Positions 1-7,693 of a stretch of DNA of 34,885 nt are shown here, in pieces. Positions within the stretch are counted from its first letter, which is position 1. Every line of letters begins with the position of its first letter. Made by a program: the position numbers and the translations under genes. The notes under the pieces are model-generated. The model saw nothing but the letters and a program-made list of their open reading frames with translations, searched no databases and was not told the DNA's origin. The stretch is from Eubacteriales Family XIII. Incertae Sedis bacterium (GTDB lineage: Bacteria > Bacillota > Clostridia > Peptostreptococcales > Anaerovoracaceae): contig JAIRPE010000138.1 in the NCBI GenBank assembly GCA_031257175.1, positions 1-34,885 on the forward strand, in the 5' to 3' direction.

Positions 1-1
1 G

Positions 2-37
2 AACCATATAAGGGGGGAATCTTTCCCCGATATGGTT
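2..37 (+). terminator. Stem-loop, possible terminator of a gene left of the window
   Basis: AACCATAT (2-9) pairs with ATATGGTT (30-37), and a GGGG/CCCC core extends the stem. On the plus strand the stem runs into TTTT (36-39), the layout of an intrinsic terminator. The gene it would serve lies outside the window, so the role is inferred. It could also back up termination of the minus-strand gene starting at 604. Confidence 0.45.
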
Positions 38-40
38 TTC

Positions 41-91
41 CCGCCGCAGCAAGCCTAACGAGCCGTAGGCGAGGAAGGCTTGCTGCGGCGG
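41..91. repeat. 16-bp perfect inverted repeat, 3' of the minus-strand hypothetical gene (repeat-family copy A)
   Basis: CCGCCGCAGCAAGCCT (41-56) is the exact reverse complement of AGGCTTGCTGCGGCGG (76-91). The 19-nt loop contains a small inner GCC/GGC pair. It sits 10 bp beyond the stop codon of the hypothetical gene, with no T-run on either side, so it resembles a REP-like 3' stabiliser more than a classical terminator. Positions 43-71 align closely with the intergenic sequence at 29119-29145, which suggests a dispersed repeat. Confidence 0.6.
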
Positions 92-100
92 CGCGTTGCC

Positions 101-604
101 TCATGCCGTCCGCTGGAACGTGGCGAGCCGCTCCAGCGGGCTTTTGCGCCCCAGCGTCCTCATGGTCTTCTTGTTGCTCCAAACAAGGGCCTCCAGGTAA
201 GCGTCTCTGTCTGAATCGCTCATCTCGCCTTTGTAGATGATTGTTTTGCTTAAAACGTCGTAGTAGTTCTGGTTCCGAATCTTACGGATTGAAAATATCC
301 GCCCGGTCGCCCCGTGGAGGGAAATAATATCTTCGCCGCCCAGGTTTATGACGTCGGCGTTGGTCGCGGAGGCGACGGCTATGTTGGTCGCGACTGACAG
401 CGACGCGATTATGACGGCCACGAGCGTGACGGCGCACGCCAGCACGACAAGCAGCGTTTTTCTTAGAGGCTTCGCGTTTTTGGCCGAGGAGGGGCCTTGG
501 GAAAAGTGTGGGGCGTGGGCGCCGCCAAAGGCCTGCCCTTCGCCAGGGAATATCTGGAATTCGTTTGTTTCGGTTGGTTTTTTTTGGTTGAAATCGTTAA
601 TCAT
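101..604 (-). CDS. Hypothetical single-pass membrane protein
   Basis: I do not recognise this 167-residue protein. The first ~45 residues are polar and proline/glycine-rich. One strong hydrophobic segment follows (about residues 48-75, starting LLVVLACAV), preceded by KPLRK, which predicts a cytoplasmic N-terminus. The remaining ~90 residues form a small polar domain with no familiar motif, presumably outside the membrane. I chose the ATG at 604 because GAGGGAG lies about 5 bases upstream. A longer reading frame begins at 688 but has no comparable ribosome site and extends into AT-rich promoter-like DNA. It is divergent from the purine genes and stands alone. An inverted repeat follows directly after the stop. 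Function unknown; a small conserved-lineage or sortase-like exposed protein are both possible but unsupported. Confidence 0.6.
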   Translation of the reverse strand: MINDFNQKKPTETNEFQIFPGEGQAFGGAHAPHFSQGPSSAKNAKPLRKTLLVVLACAVTLVAVIIASLSVATNIAVASATNADVINLGGEDIISLHGATGRIFSIRKIRNQNYYDVLSKTIIYKGEMSDSDRDAYLEALVWSNKKTMRTLGRKSPLERLATFQRTA

Positions 605-697
605 AAGCGCTCCCTCTGTGTTTCTTGATAATTTTAAGTACAATTTATTCGCAAGACGTTGATTTTTGTGAAAAAAAATAACGCGCAACGCATATAT

Positions 698-703
698 ATT
701 ATA
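698..703 (-). promoter_or_regulatory. Possible -10 element for the hypothetical gene
   Basis: On the minus strand 703-698 reads TATAAT inside an AT-rich patch, about 95 bp upstream of the start at 604. No good -35 hexamer lies 16-18 bp further upstream (TATGAA is the best), so this is tentative. Confidence 0.35.
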
Positions 704-829
704 TCATATCTTGGCAGAGTTTCATAGGAAGAGAGGTTTCTCACGCAACTCCAAAAAGTCCTAAAAATTCAATATTGACCAACGGAGGGGAGGCGCGCGC
801 CTAAAATGCCCTCGGTGGCGGTCAGCCCC

Positions 830-858
830 TTGATTCTTGCGCCCCCATGCGGTATTAT
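830..858 (+). promoter_or_regulatory. Sigma-70 promoter of the purine genes
   Basis: TTGATT (830-835) and TATTAT (853-858) are separated by exactly 17 bp. Transcription would begin near 865, giving a leader of about 90 nt before purC. I looked in the leader for a purine riboswitch core or a PurR-type palindrome and saw neither. The 605-956 gap otherwise holds only the divergent AT-rich promoter region of the minus-strand gene. Confidence 0.7.
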
Positions 859-956
859 TTATATGGTAGGGAATGAAATGGAAAAAATGGCGGGCCGGGC
901 GGCGGCCGTCTTTGTGGCGGGCGCGGGGCCGCGGAAGGAAGGAGCGGTTGTTGGTT

Positions 957-1661
957 ATGGAAAAGAGGGAGCAACTATACGAGGGCAAGGCTAAGAAGGT
1001 GTACGCCACGGACGACCCGGAGCTGCTGATCGTCGCCTACAAGGACGACGCCACGGCGTTCAACGGCCAGAAGAAGGGGCAGATCGCGGAGAAGGGCGTG
1101 GTCAACAATATCATGTCGAACATCGTGTTCAAGATAATCGAGGACGCGGGCGTGCCCACCCACCTGGTCAGGCAGCTGTCGGACAGGGAGACGCTGGTGA
1201 AGCGGGTGGACATACTGCCGCTGGAGGTCATCATCAGGAACGTCGCGGCCGGCTCGTTCTCCAAGCGCTACGGCGTGGAGGAAGGCCGCGCCCTGGCCAG
1301 GACGGTGCTGGAGTTTTCCTACAAGAACGACGACCTGGGCGACCCGCTCATAAACGACGACCATATCCTGGCGCTGGAGCTCTCCACGGAGGGGCAGCTG
1401 GCGCTGGTGCGGAAGTACGCCTTCATCGTGAACGACGTCATGAAGAAATTCTTTTTGGAGAAGGGCTTGAAGCTCATCGATTTCAAGATAGAGTTCGGAG
1501 TCCACAAGGGCGAGGTGATACTGGCGGATGAAATTTCGCCTGACACTTGCAGGCTTTGGGACGTGGAGACCAACGAGAAGATGGACAAGGACAGGTTCCG
1601 CAGGGATTTGGGCAACGTGGAGGAGACGTATCAGGCGGTGCTGGCCAGGGTCAAGGGCTAG
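957..1661 (+). CDS. purC: Phosphoribosylaminoimidazole-succinocarboxamide synthase (SAICAR synthetase)
   Basis: Joins aspartate to CAIR using ATP to make SAICAR in cytoplasmic de novo purine synthesis. The 234-residue length is typical of bacterial PurC. Family hallmarks visible are the N-terminal LYEGKAKKVY nucleotide-binding strand, the KDDATAFNG motif, LPLEVIIRNVAAGS in the middle, and IDFKIEFG and DEISPDTCRLWD near the C-terminus. I chose ATG 957. TTG codons at 948 and 951 are in frame and the AAGGAG at 939-944 is 12 bases from the ATG but 6 from TTG 951, so a start three residues earlier is possible. It is first of five co-directional purine genes. purE and purF, which often flank purC, are absent from this cluster. 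Confidence 0.95.
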   Translation: MEKREQLYEGKAKKVYATDDPELLIVAYKDDATAFNGQKKGQIAEKGVVNNIMSNIVFKIIEDAGVPTHLVRQLSDRETLVKRVDILPLEVIIRNVAAGSFSKRYGVEEGRALARTVLEFSYKNDDLGDPLINDDHILALELSTEGQLALVRKYAFIVNDVMKKFFLEKGLKLIDFKIEFGVHKGEVILADEISPDTCRLWDVETNEKMDKDRFRRDLGNVEETYQAVLARVKG

Positions 1662-1703
1662 GACGGGGCGCGACCCCGCCGCGGCTTGGGAAATGGTAGG
1701 ACA

Positions 1704-2756
1704 ATGGGAAAAGACGAGAAATTGACGTATAAGTCCGCGGGAGTGGACACGAAGGAAGGGGAGCGGGCGGTCGCGCTCATGAAGGAGCATGTCAAAAAGA
1801 CCTTCGACCGCAACGTGCTGACGGGCCTGGGCGGGTTCGGGAGCCTTTACAGGCTGGATTTGGCCGATATGGCGGAGCCTGTGCTGGTGGCCGGGACGGA
1901 CGGCGTGGGCACCAAGCTCAAGCTGGCGTTCATGACGGGGCGCCACGACACCATAGGCCAGGACTGCGTGGCCATGTGCGTGAACGACGTGCTGTGCCAG
2001 GGGGCCAGGCCGCTGTTTTTTTTGGATTATCTCGCCACGGGGCGGTTGGACGCGGAGAAGGCGGCGCTGGTGGTGAAGGGCGTGGCCGACGGCTGCCTGC
2101 TGGCCGGCTGCGCGTTGGTCGGCGGGGAGACCGCGGAGATGCCCGGTTTTTACCAGGACGGGGAGTATGACATGGCGGGCTTCGCCGTCGGATTGGTGGA
2201 CAGGGCCAAAATCGTGGATGGGAGCCGCGTCAAGGAGGGCGACGCCGTGGTGGGCATAGCCTCCAGCGGGCTTCACAGCAACGGGTTCTCGTTGGCGCGG
2301 AAGGTGTTTTTCGAGAAACAGGGCTACGGGGCCGACCGTTACATGGAGGAGTTGGGCATGACTCTGGGCGAGGCGCTGCTCACGCCCACGCGCATATACG
2401 CGAAGGCCTGCGGCGCGGTTTTCCCCGAGGTGGAGGTGTTGGGCATGGCCCACGTCACGGGGGGAGGGTTCTATGAGAACCTGCCCCGCGCCCTGCCTGC
2501 GGGGCTGGGCATGGAAGTCTGGCGCGGTTCCTGGCCCGAGCCGCCCATATTCGGCCTTTTGGCGGAGCTGGGCGGCATAAGCGGCAGGGAGATGTTTTCC
2601 ACCTTCAACATGGGCGTGGGCATGGTCATGATAGTCAGGAGCGCGGAGCTTGACAGGACGCTGGGCCTGCTTCACGGCGCGGGCGAGGAGGCCTGGGCCG
2701 TGGGAGAGGTGAGGGCCGGCGAGGGCGTCACTATAGCAGAGGGGGGCCGGGCTTGA
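1704..2756 (+). CDS. purM: Phosphoribosylformylglycinamidine cyclo-ligase (AIR synthetase)
   Basis: Closes the imidazole ring of FGAM to AIR with ATP. It is 350 residues, close to the family norm. Visible marks are YKSAGVD at the N-terminus, the GTDGVGTKLK motif, the GQDCVAMCVND segment, FFLDYLATG, VGGETAEMPGFY, and the HVTGGGFYENLPR loop. ATG 1704 gives the canonical MGKDEKLTYKSAGVD start; a TTG at 1686 is in frame but less likely. The ribosome site is weak (TAGGA), so translation may be coupled to purC 42 bp upstream. An 8-T run (2018-2025) encodes the Phe-Phe-Leu of FFLDY with the frame intact. The stop TGA overlaps the TTG start of purN. Confidence 0.95.
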   Translation: MGKDEKLTYKSAGVDTKEGERAVALMKEHVKKTFDRNVLTGLGGFGSLYRLDLADMAEPVLVAGTDGVGTKLKLAFMTGRHDTIGQDCVAMCVNDVLCQGARPLFFLDYLATGRLDAEKAALVVKGVADGCLLAGCALVGGETAEMPGFYQDGEYDMAGFAVGLVDRAKIVDGSRVKEGDAVVGIASSGLHSNGFSLARKVFFEKQGYGADRYMEELGMTLGEALLTPTRIYAKACGAVFPEVEVLGMAHVTGGGFYENLPRALPAGLGMEVWRGSWPEPPIFGLLAELGGISGREMFSTFNMGVGMVMIVRSAELDRTLGLLHGAGEEAWAVGEVRAGEGVTIAEGGRA

Positions 2757-3340
2757 GGATTGCGGCGATGGTCTCCGGCGGCGGAACGAATTTGCAGGCG
2801 GTCATAGACGCCGTGGGGAACGGCGGGTTGCCTGGCGCGTCGCTGGTCTTGGTGATATCCTCCAACGCGTCGGCCTTCGCGCTGGAGAGGGCCGCCAGGC
2901 ACGGGATACCCACGCTCGTGGCGGGGCGGCGGGAGTTCCCTGGGCAGGAGGCCAGGACTGAGGCGATTTTGGGCGCGCTGGCGGCGGCGGGGACGGATTT
3001 GGTGGTTCTCGCGGGGTACATGAGCATTTTGCCGCCTGAGATAATCCGCGCCTACGACAAGAGGATTATCAACATACACCCCTCCCTGATACCCAGGCAC
3101 TGCGGGCTGGGATGCTACGGCAGGAGGGTGCATGAGGCCGTGCTGGCGGCTGGCGACAAGGAGAGCGGCGCCACCGTGCATTTCGTGGACGAGGGCGTGG
3201 ACACGGGGCCTGTCATCATACAGGAGAAAACGGCGGTGCTGGAGGGGGACGACCCTGACAGCCTGGCCGCGCGGGTGCTGGAGGTGGAGCATCGCATACT
3301 GGTGAGGGCCGTCAAGATGATAATGGATGGGGAATATTGA
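2753..3340 (+). CDS. purN: Phosphoribosylglycinamide formyltransferase (folate-dependent GAR transformylase)
   Basis: Transfers a formyl group from 10-formyl-THF to GAR. The 195-residue product has MVSGGGTNLQA near the N-terminus, LAGYMSILP, and NIHPSLIP, which holds the catalytic Asn and His. HFVDEGVDTGPVIIQ carries the catalytic Asp. The start is TTG 2753 within TTGA, overlapping the purM stop, with a G-rich ribosome site just upstream; this implies translational coupling. The loop after HPSLIP reads RHCGLGCYGRRVHEA rather than the common FPGLHAQ-type sequence. It keeps a plausible GAR-binding loop, and similar sequences occur in some anaerobes (recollection, not verified). Confidence 0.93.
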   Translation: MRIAAMVSGGGTNLQAVIDAVGNGGLPGASLVLVISSNASAFALERAARHGIPTLVAGRREFPGQEARTEAILGALAAAGTDLVVLAGYMSILPPEIIRAYDKRIINIHPSLIPRHCGLGCYGRRVHEAVLAAGDKESGATVHFVDEGVDTGPVIIQEKTAVLEGDDPDSLAARVLEVEHRILVRAVKMIMDGEY

Positions 3341-3388
3341 CCATTTGGATATAAATATGTATGTGGTTATGTGTAAACGGAGGTAGAC

Positions 3389-4933
3389 ATGTCAAAGAGG
3401 CGGGCTTTAATCAGCGTTTCGGACAAGGAGGGCGTGGCGCTTTTCGCCAAGGGGCTTGAGGCGCTGGGTTTTGAGATAATATCCACGGGGGGGACGGCCA
3501 AAACCCTCTCTGAGAGCGGCGTGCGGGTGGTGGGCGTCTCGGAGTTGACGGGATTCCCCGAGTGCCTCGACGGGAGGGTCAAGACGTTGCATCCCGCGGT
3601 GCATGGCGGCATTTTGGCCATGAGGGGCCGCCCCGAGCATATGAGCCAGCTTTCTGACCTGAAAATCGGCACGATAGACGTGGTGGCGATAAATCTGTAT
3701 CCGTTCAAGGAGACTATTCTTAAGCCGGGCGTGACGGCGGAGGAGGCCATCGAGAATATCGACATCGGCGGGCCGTCCATGCTCAGGTCGGCGGCGAAGA
3801 ACCACAAGGACGTGCTGGCGGTCTGCGACCCCGCCGATTACGCGGCGGTTTTGGATTGCCTGAAATCCGACGGGGCGGGCGCGGAGGGCTTCCGTCTGGG
3901 ATTGGCCTTGAAGGTGTTCCAGCACACGGCGGCTTATGACGCGCTTATCGCGGAGTATTTCAGGGGGCTGGCCGGGGCGGGGCTGCCCGACAAGCTGACG
4001 CTGACCTTCGAGAAGGCGCAGAGCCTGCGGTACGGGGAGAATCCCCACCAAAAGGCGTATTTTTACAAAGAAGCGAAGATTTGGGAGGGAGCCTTGGCGG
4101 GCGCGGAGCAGTTGCACGGCAAGGAGCTGTCCTTCAACAATATCAACGACGCGAACGGCGCACTGGAGACGCTGAAGGAGTTCGAGGAGCCGGCAGTGGT
4201 GGCCGTGAAGCACGCGAACCCTTGCGGCGTGGCCGTGGGGGAAAACGTCGCCGAGGCTTACAGGAAGGCGCGCGACGCCGACCCCGTGTCGATTTTCGGC
4301 GGCATAGTGGCGGCCAACAGGCCTGTGGGCAAGGAGATGGCCGAGGAGATAGGCAAGATATTCATCGAGATAGTCATAGCGCCTGATTTTACCGAGGAGG
4401 CGCTGGAGACGCTGACGCGGAAGCCCAACATCAGGCTTTTGAGGCTACGGGGCATAGGGACGCCCGCGCCTGCGGGGACTATCGACGTCAAGAAGGTGAG
4501 CGGAGGGCTGCTGGTGCAGGAGGCGGACGCGGGGCTCTTTGAGGAAGGCGGCTGGAAGGTAGTCACGGGCAAGGCGCCTTCCGACAGGGAGCGCGAGGAC
4601 ATGGTGTTCGGCATGAAGGTGGTCAAGCATATCAAGTCCAACGGCATAGTGGTCGTGAAGGACGGCATGACGCTGGGCGTGGGGCCGGGGCAGACCAACA
4701 GGATATGGGCCGTCCAGAACGCCATAAGGCAGGCGACGGGGGATTTGAAGGGGGCGGTTCTGGCCTCGGACGCGTTTTTCCCCTTCGACGACTGCGTGGA
4801 GGCGGCGGCCGCGGCGGGCATAACTGCCATCGTGCAGCCGGGCGGCTCAGTGAACGACGAGGCGTCCGTGAAGAAGGCCGACGAGAAGGGCGTGGCCATG
4901 GTGTTCACGGGCATGAGGCATTTCAAGCATTGA
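3389..4933 (+). CDS. purH: Bifunctional AICAR transformylase / IMP cyclohydrolase
   Basis: Performs the last two steps to IMP. The 514 residues match the family's usual length. The N-terminal MGS-like cyclohydrolase domain (about 1-145) contains [18 protein letters not shown] and [13 protein letters not shown]. The C-terminal transformylase domain contains [50 protein letters not shown] and the FFPFDD segment, and ends in [11 protein letters not shown], the typical terminus. The ATG at 3389 follows a good CGGAGG site. It lies 48 bp after purN and continues the purine transcription unit. Confidence 0.96.
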   Translation: MSKRRALISVSDKEGVALFAKGLEALGFEIISTGGTAKTLSESGVRVVGVSELTGFPECLDGRVKTLHPAVHGGILAMRGRPEHMSQLSDLKIGTIDVVAINLYPFKETILKPGVTAEEAIENIDIGGPSMLRSAAKNHKDVLAVCDPADYAAVLDCLKSDGAGAEGFRLGLALKVFQHTAAYDALIAEYFRGLAGAGLPDKLTLTFEKAQSLRYGENPHQKAYFYKEAKIWEGALAGAEQLHGKELSFNNINDANGALETLKEFEEPAVVAVKHANPCGVAVGENVAEAYRKARDADPVSIFGGIVAANRPVGKEMAEEIGKIFIEIVIAPDFTEEALETLTRKPNIRLLRLRGIGTPAPAGTIDVKKVSGGLLVQEADAGLFEEGGWKVVTGKAPSDREREDMVFGMKVVKHIKSNGIVVVKDGMTLGVGPGQTNRIWAVQNAIRQATGDLKGAVLASDAFFPFDDCVEAAAAAGITAIVQPGGSVNDEASVKKADEKGVAMVFTGMRHFKH

Positions 4934-5045
4934 CATTGGGAACCCGCCAAGACCTCGCGGGAAGCGCGGGCGGCAAGGAGCCGTCCGGGGCGGGGCGGGC
5001 GTTCGGCGGGAGGTTCGCGGCGCGGCGGCCGCTATGGAGGACGAG

Positions 5046-6326
5046 TTGAAGGTGCTTATCGTGGGCGGGGGCGGCAGGGAACACGCCATAGCCTGGAAAC
5101 TGAGGCAGAGCCCGAAATTGACAGAATTGTATTGCGCGCCCGGCAACGCGGGGATAGCGGCGCTGGCCGAGCGCGTCCCCATACAGGCGGAGGATATGGA
5201 CGGCATAGCGGATTTCGCCGTCGCTAAGGGCATAGACCTGGTGGTGGTAGGCCCCGAGGTCCCATTGGCCATGGGCATAGTGGACGTGCTGAAGGCGCGG
5301 GGCGTGCGCGCTTTCGGGCCTGACAGGAGCTGCGCGCGTCTTGAGGCCAGCAAGTCGTTCACGAAAGCCTTTCTGGAGAGGCACAATATCCCCACGGCCA
5401 AGTACAAGGAGTTTTACGACAAGGACGAGCTGCTCGCCCACATCGGGCAGTTCGGGTTCCCCATGGTGCTGAAGGCGGACGGGCTGGCGGCCGGCAAGGG
5501 CGTGGTCATTGCCGAGAACGCGGAGTCGGCGCGGGAGGCCATAGAGGACATGATGGGCAGGCGCGTGTTCGGGGACGCGGCGGACAAGGTGGTGGTGGAG
5601 GAATTTCTGAGCGGCGTGGAGGCGTCCATGCTGTGCTTCGTGGACGGCAGCACGATAGTCCCCATGGAGTCGGCGCAGGATTACAAGAGGGTTTTCGACG
5701 GGGATCGAGGGCCCAACACCGGGGGCATGGGGACGTATTCGCCCAGCCTGGTGTTCACCGAGGAGCTGGAGGACCAGATACGGGAGCGGATATTGGCGCC
5801 GACGCACGAGGGCTTCCGCATGGACGGGCTGGAGTTCCGCGGCGTGCTGTTCATCGGGCTGATGATAACGGAGAGCGGGCCTAAGGTGATAGAGTTCAAC
5901 AACAGGTTCGGGGACCCTGAGACGCAGGTCGTGCTGCCGCGCCTGAAGTCGGATTTGCTGAAGATAATGCTGGCCGTCACCGAGGACAGACTGGCGGGCC
6001 AGGAGATACTCTGGAGCGACGAGAGGGCGGTGTGCGTGGTGATGGCCTCGGGCGGTTATCCCGGCATATATGAAAAGGGGAGGGAGATAACGGGGCTGGA
6101 CGAGGTCGAGGGGGACGCGCTGGTGTTCCACGCGGGCACGGAGGCGGCGGACGGCTCGGACGGCAGGACTAGGCTCGTGACGGCGGGGGGGCGCGTGCTG
6201 GGGGTGGCCGCGCTGGGAGCCAGCCACGAGGAAGCGAGGGAGAAGGCGTACCGAAACGCGGAGCGGATAAGTTTCAAGGACGCCCATTACAGGAAGGATA
6301 TCGGGGCCGTGGCCGACGCGCCGTGA
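5046..6326 (+). CDS. purD: Phosphoribosylamine-glycine ligase (GAR synthetase)
   Basis: ATP-grasp ligase joining glycine to phosphoribosylamine. It has the N-terminal VLIVGGGGREHAIAWKL, ALKADGLAAGKGV in the ATP-grasp domain, GPNTGGMGTYSP, and EFNNRFGDPETQ with metal-binding residues. I prefer the TTG start at 5046: GGAGG at 5036-5040 is 5 bases upstream, and it gives the canonical (M)KVLIVGGGGREHA terminus and a 426-residue product. The ATG at 5034 is in frame but overlaps that ribosome site and has none of its own. It lies 112 bp downstream of purH, with GC-rich DNA between that shows no clear terminator. A weak GCC/GGC stem followed by T-runs (about 6338-6375) might end the unit. Confidence 0.94.
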   Translation: MKVLIVGGGGREHAIAWKLRQSPKLTELYCAPGNAGIAALAERVPIQAEDMDGIADFAVAKGIDLVVVGPEVPLAMGIVDVLKARGVRAFGPDRSCARLEASKSFTKAFLERHNIPTAKYKEFYDKDELLAHIGQFGFPMVLKADGLAAGKGVVIAENAESAREAIEDMMGRRVFGDAADKVVVEEFLSGVEASMLCFVDGSTIVPMESAQDYKRVFDGDRGPNTGGMGTYSPSLVFTEELEDQIRERILAPTHEGFRMDGLEFRGVLFIGLMITESGPKVIEFNNRFGDPETQVVLPRLKSDLLKIMLAVTEDRLAGQEILWSDERAVCVVMASGGYPGIYEKGREITGLDEVEGDALVFHAGTEAADGSDGRTRLVTAGGRVLGVAALGASHEEAREKAYRNAERISFKDAHYRKDIGAVADAP

Positions 6327-6404
6327 CGCGCCCGCAACAGTGGCCTCAGGCTGGTTTTTCACGTGTCCTTTTTTAAATTATTGGGCGGACGTCGGAAGAT
6401 AGTA

Positions 6405-6454
6405 CCTATCCAATCCGCTTTAAGGCAACACTTTAAACGCGGATTGGCAATAGG
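6405..6454 (+). promoter_or_regulatory. Long inverted repeat upstream of the VanY-type gene
   Basis: CCTATCCAATCCGC (6405-6418) pairs with GCGGATTGG (6439-6447) and ATAGG (6450-6454) across a two-base bulge. TTTAAG/CTTTAAA extends the stem inward, leaving a hexanucleotide loop. It ends about 10 bases before the ribosome site of the gene starting at 6476. It may be an RNA stem controlling translation or transcription, or a DNA operator; the sequence does not tell which. Confidence 0.5.
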
Positions 6455-6475
6455 AGACCCACGAAGGGGGAAGCG

Positions 6476-7333
6476 TTGTCGCGCAAAAGGGTGAAGCTGA
6501 AAATCAACCCCATCAGGGCCGGGCTGACCGCCGTCTGCGTGGTTTTAATCGCTTTCGGCGTTTTTAGCGTGTCCGTGAACCGCGAAGGGGGCGGCGGGGA
6601 CGCGGGGCGGAACGGCGCCGCTTACGCGTCCCTTGAGTATTATGACGCCAAGCTGCGGCAGAGATACGAGGCTTACGGGGCGGCGAACCCGAACATGCCC
6701 CCTTCGGAGGTAGTCTGGCGCGTTGACGCGGGGCTGGACGCGCCTTTTTATTCCAACGTGAGGGAGATAACGGACTTCACGCCCCCTGTTCTGGTGAACA
6801 AGCATAACAGGCTGCCTGACGGCTACGAGCCCGAGGGGCTTATGTACACCTCTTCGGGCCAGATGATGACCGCGGAGACGAAAACGGCCTATGAGGCGCT
6901 GCGCGACGCGGCGGGTGAGGCGGGGTTCCACATAAACGCGGTGGCGGCGTACAGGAGCGTGGAGTACCAGAAGGGCTATTACAACAAGGCTGTCATGGAA
7001 CGGGGCAAGGAGGCGGCGGACAGGCGCGTCCCCAGAGCGGGGTTCAGCGAGCATCATCTGGGCGTGGCCATCGACCTGGCGGTGGTGGGCGGGGGCGCCG
7101 ACGAGTTCGCGGGCACGAGGGAGGCCGAGTGGGTGGCGGAGAACGCGCCGTCCTTTGGTTTTATAACGCGCTACACGGCGGAGAACGCGGACGTCACGGG
7201 ATACGACGCGGCGCCTGAGCATTTGACTTACGTGGGCGCGGAGGTGGCCGGGCGCATGAGCGCGGAGGGGATAGGGAGTTTGGAGGAGTATTGGGTGAGG
7301 TATGTTGCATATGGAATTAATACAAGCGACTAA
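6476..7333 (+). CDS. Membrane-anchored VanY-type D-alanyl-D-alanine carboxypeptidase (peptidase M15B)
   Basis: Zinc peptidase predicted to trim terminal D-Ala from peptidoglycan stem peptides outside the membrane. The 285-residue protein has a short basic N-terminus, one membrane segment (about residues 15-33) and an ~85-residue spacer. The M15 catalytic domain follows. Its SxHxxGxAxD motif is seen as SEHHLGVAID (191-200, with H193 and D200 as likely zinc ligands) and the later PEHLTYVG (E248, H249) supplies the catalytic Glu and third ligand. The more usual sequence there is E-x-WH; here the Trp is missing. The start is TTG 6476, with AAGGGGG 5 bases upstream. Without van regulatory or ligase genes nearby this is probably ordinary cell-wall turnover, not glycopeptide resistance. 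Confidence 0.85.
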   Translation: MSRKRVKLKINPIRAGLTAVCVVLIAFGVFSVSVNREGGGGDAGRNGAAYASLEYYDAKLRQRYEAYGAANPNMPPSEVVWRVDAGLDAPFYSNVREITDFTPPVLVNKHNRLPDGYEPEGLMYTSSGQMMTAETKTAYEALRDAAGEAGFHINAVAAYRSVEYQKGYYNKAVMERGKEAADRRVPRAGFSEHHLGVAIDLAVVGGGADEFAGTREAEWVAENAPSFGFITRYTAENADVTGYDAAPEHLTYVGAEVAGRMSAEGIGSLEEYWVRYVAYGINTSD

Positions 7334-7693
7334 CAATGTTGGTCGATTTTCGGACATAAATACAGTATTCTTCTTATTTTTGTAAGATAATAGTTGAACA
7401 TTAGTCAAAAATAACTTAAAATATATATATATTGTGTAAGCATGATATTCCCGTTATAATCTTAATCTGCGGTTTGGCGTCATAACGGGCAGATTGGGAG
7501 GCGCTGTTCTTAGGTGTTTGGTCTGTGATTACGGCGGGGCGTCGTGTGTCGGGGCGCCGCGCCCTTGGTGGGCGGGACGCGTCGGCGTTTGAGCTTCTGC
7601 GGCTTCAGCCTGAGCCGCGGCGGTCGTGCGCCAGGCGTTCGTGAGGCGCGTATCCGGACGGCTGCTATTGTCAAGAAACGTAAGGGGAGATTG
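7334..7693 (+). other. 360-bp intergenic region with promoter and long GC-rich leader
   Basis: The left 120 bp are AT-rich and end in a promoter (7432-7460). The remaining ~225 bp are GC-rich leader before the kinase. Overlapping inverted repeats lie at the transcription start: CCCGTTAT (7450-7457) with ATAACGGG (7482-7489), and AATCTGC (7464-7470) with GCAGATT (7489-7495). I see no known riboswitch consensus, including c-di-GMP types. The reading frame of the kinase stays open back to 7544 but lacks a ribosome site there. Confidence 0.5.
7432..7460 (+). promoter_or_regulatory. Sigma-70 promoter for the kinase and diguanylate cyclase genes
   Basis: TTGTGT (7432-7437) and a perfect TATAAT (7455-7460) are separated by 17 bp. 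Transcription would start near 7467. The -10 overlaps the left arm of the CCCGTTAT/ATAACGGG inverted repeat, a possible operator. Confidence 0.6.

Noticed and set aside
865-956. Possible purine riboswitch in the purC leader
   Set aside because: At ~90 nt the length could fit, but the conserved junction and loop sequences of the purine aptamer are absent.
975-2675. 566-residue minus-strand open frame opposite purC and purM
   Set aside because: A shadow of GC-rich codon usage. It is rich in His, Arg and Gln, has no ribosome site or recognised domain, and lies opposite two clear purine genes.
4923-6362. 479-residue minus-strand open frame opposite purD
   Set aside because: Antisense shadow of purD with the same artificial composition.
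6476-7333. VanY as a vancomycin-resistance gene
   Set aside because: No vanRS, vanHAX or ligase genes are nearby; M15B carboxypeptidases are common cell-wall enzymes.
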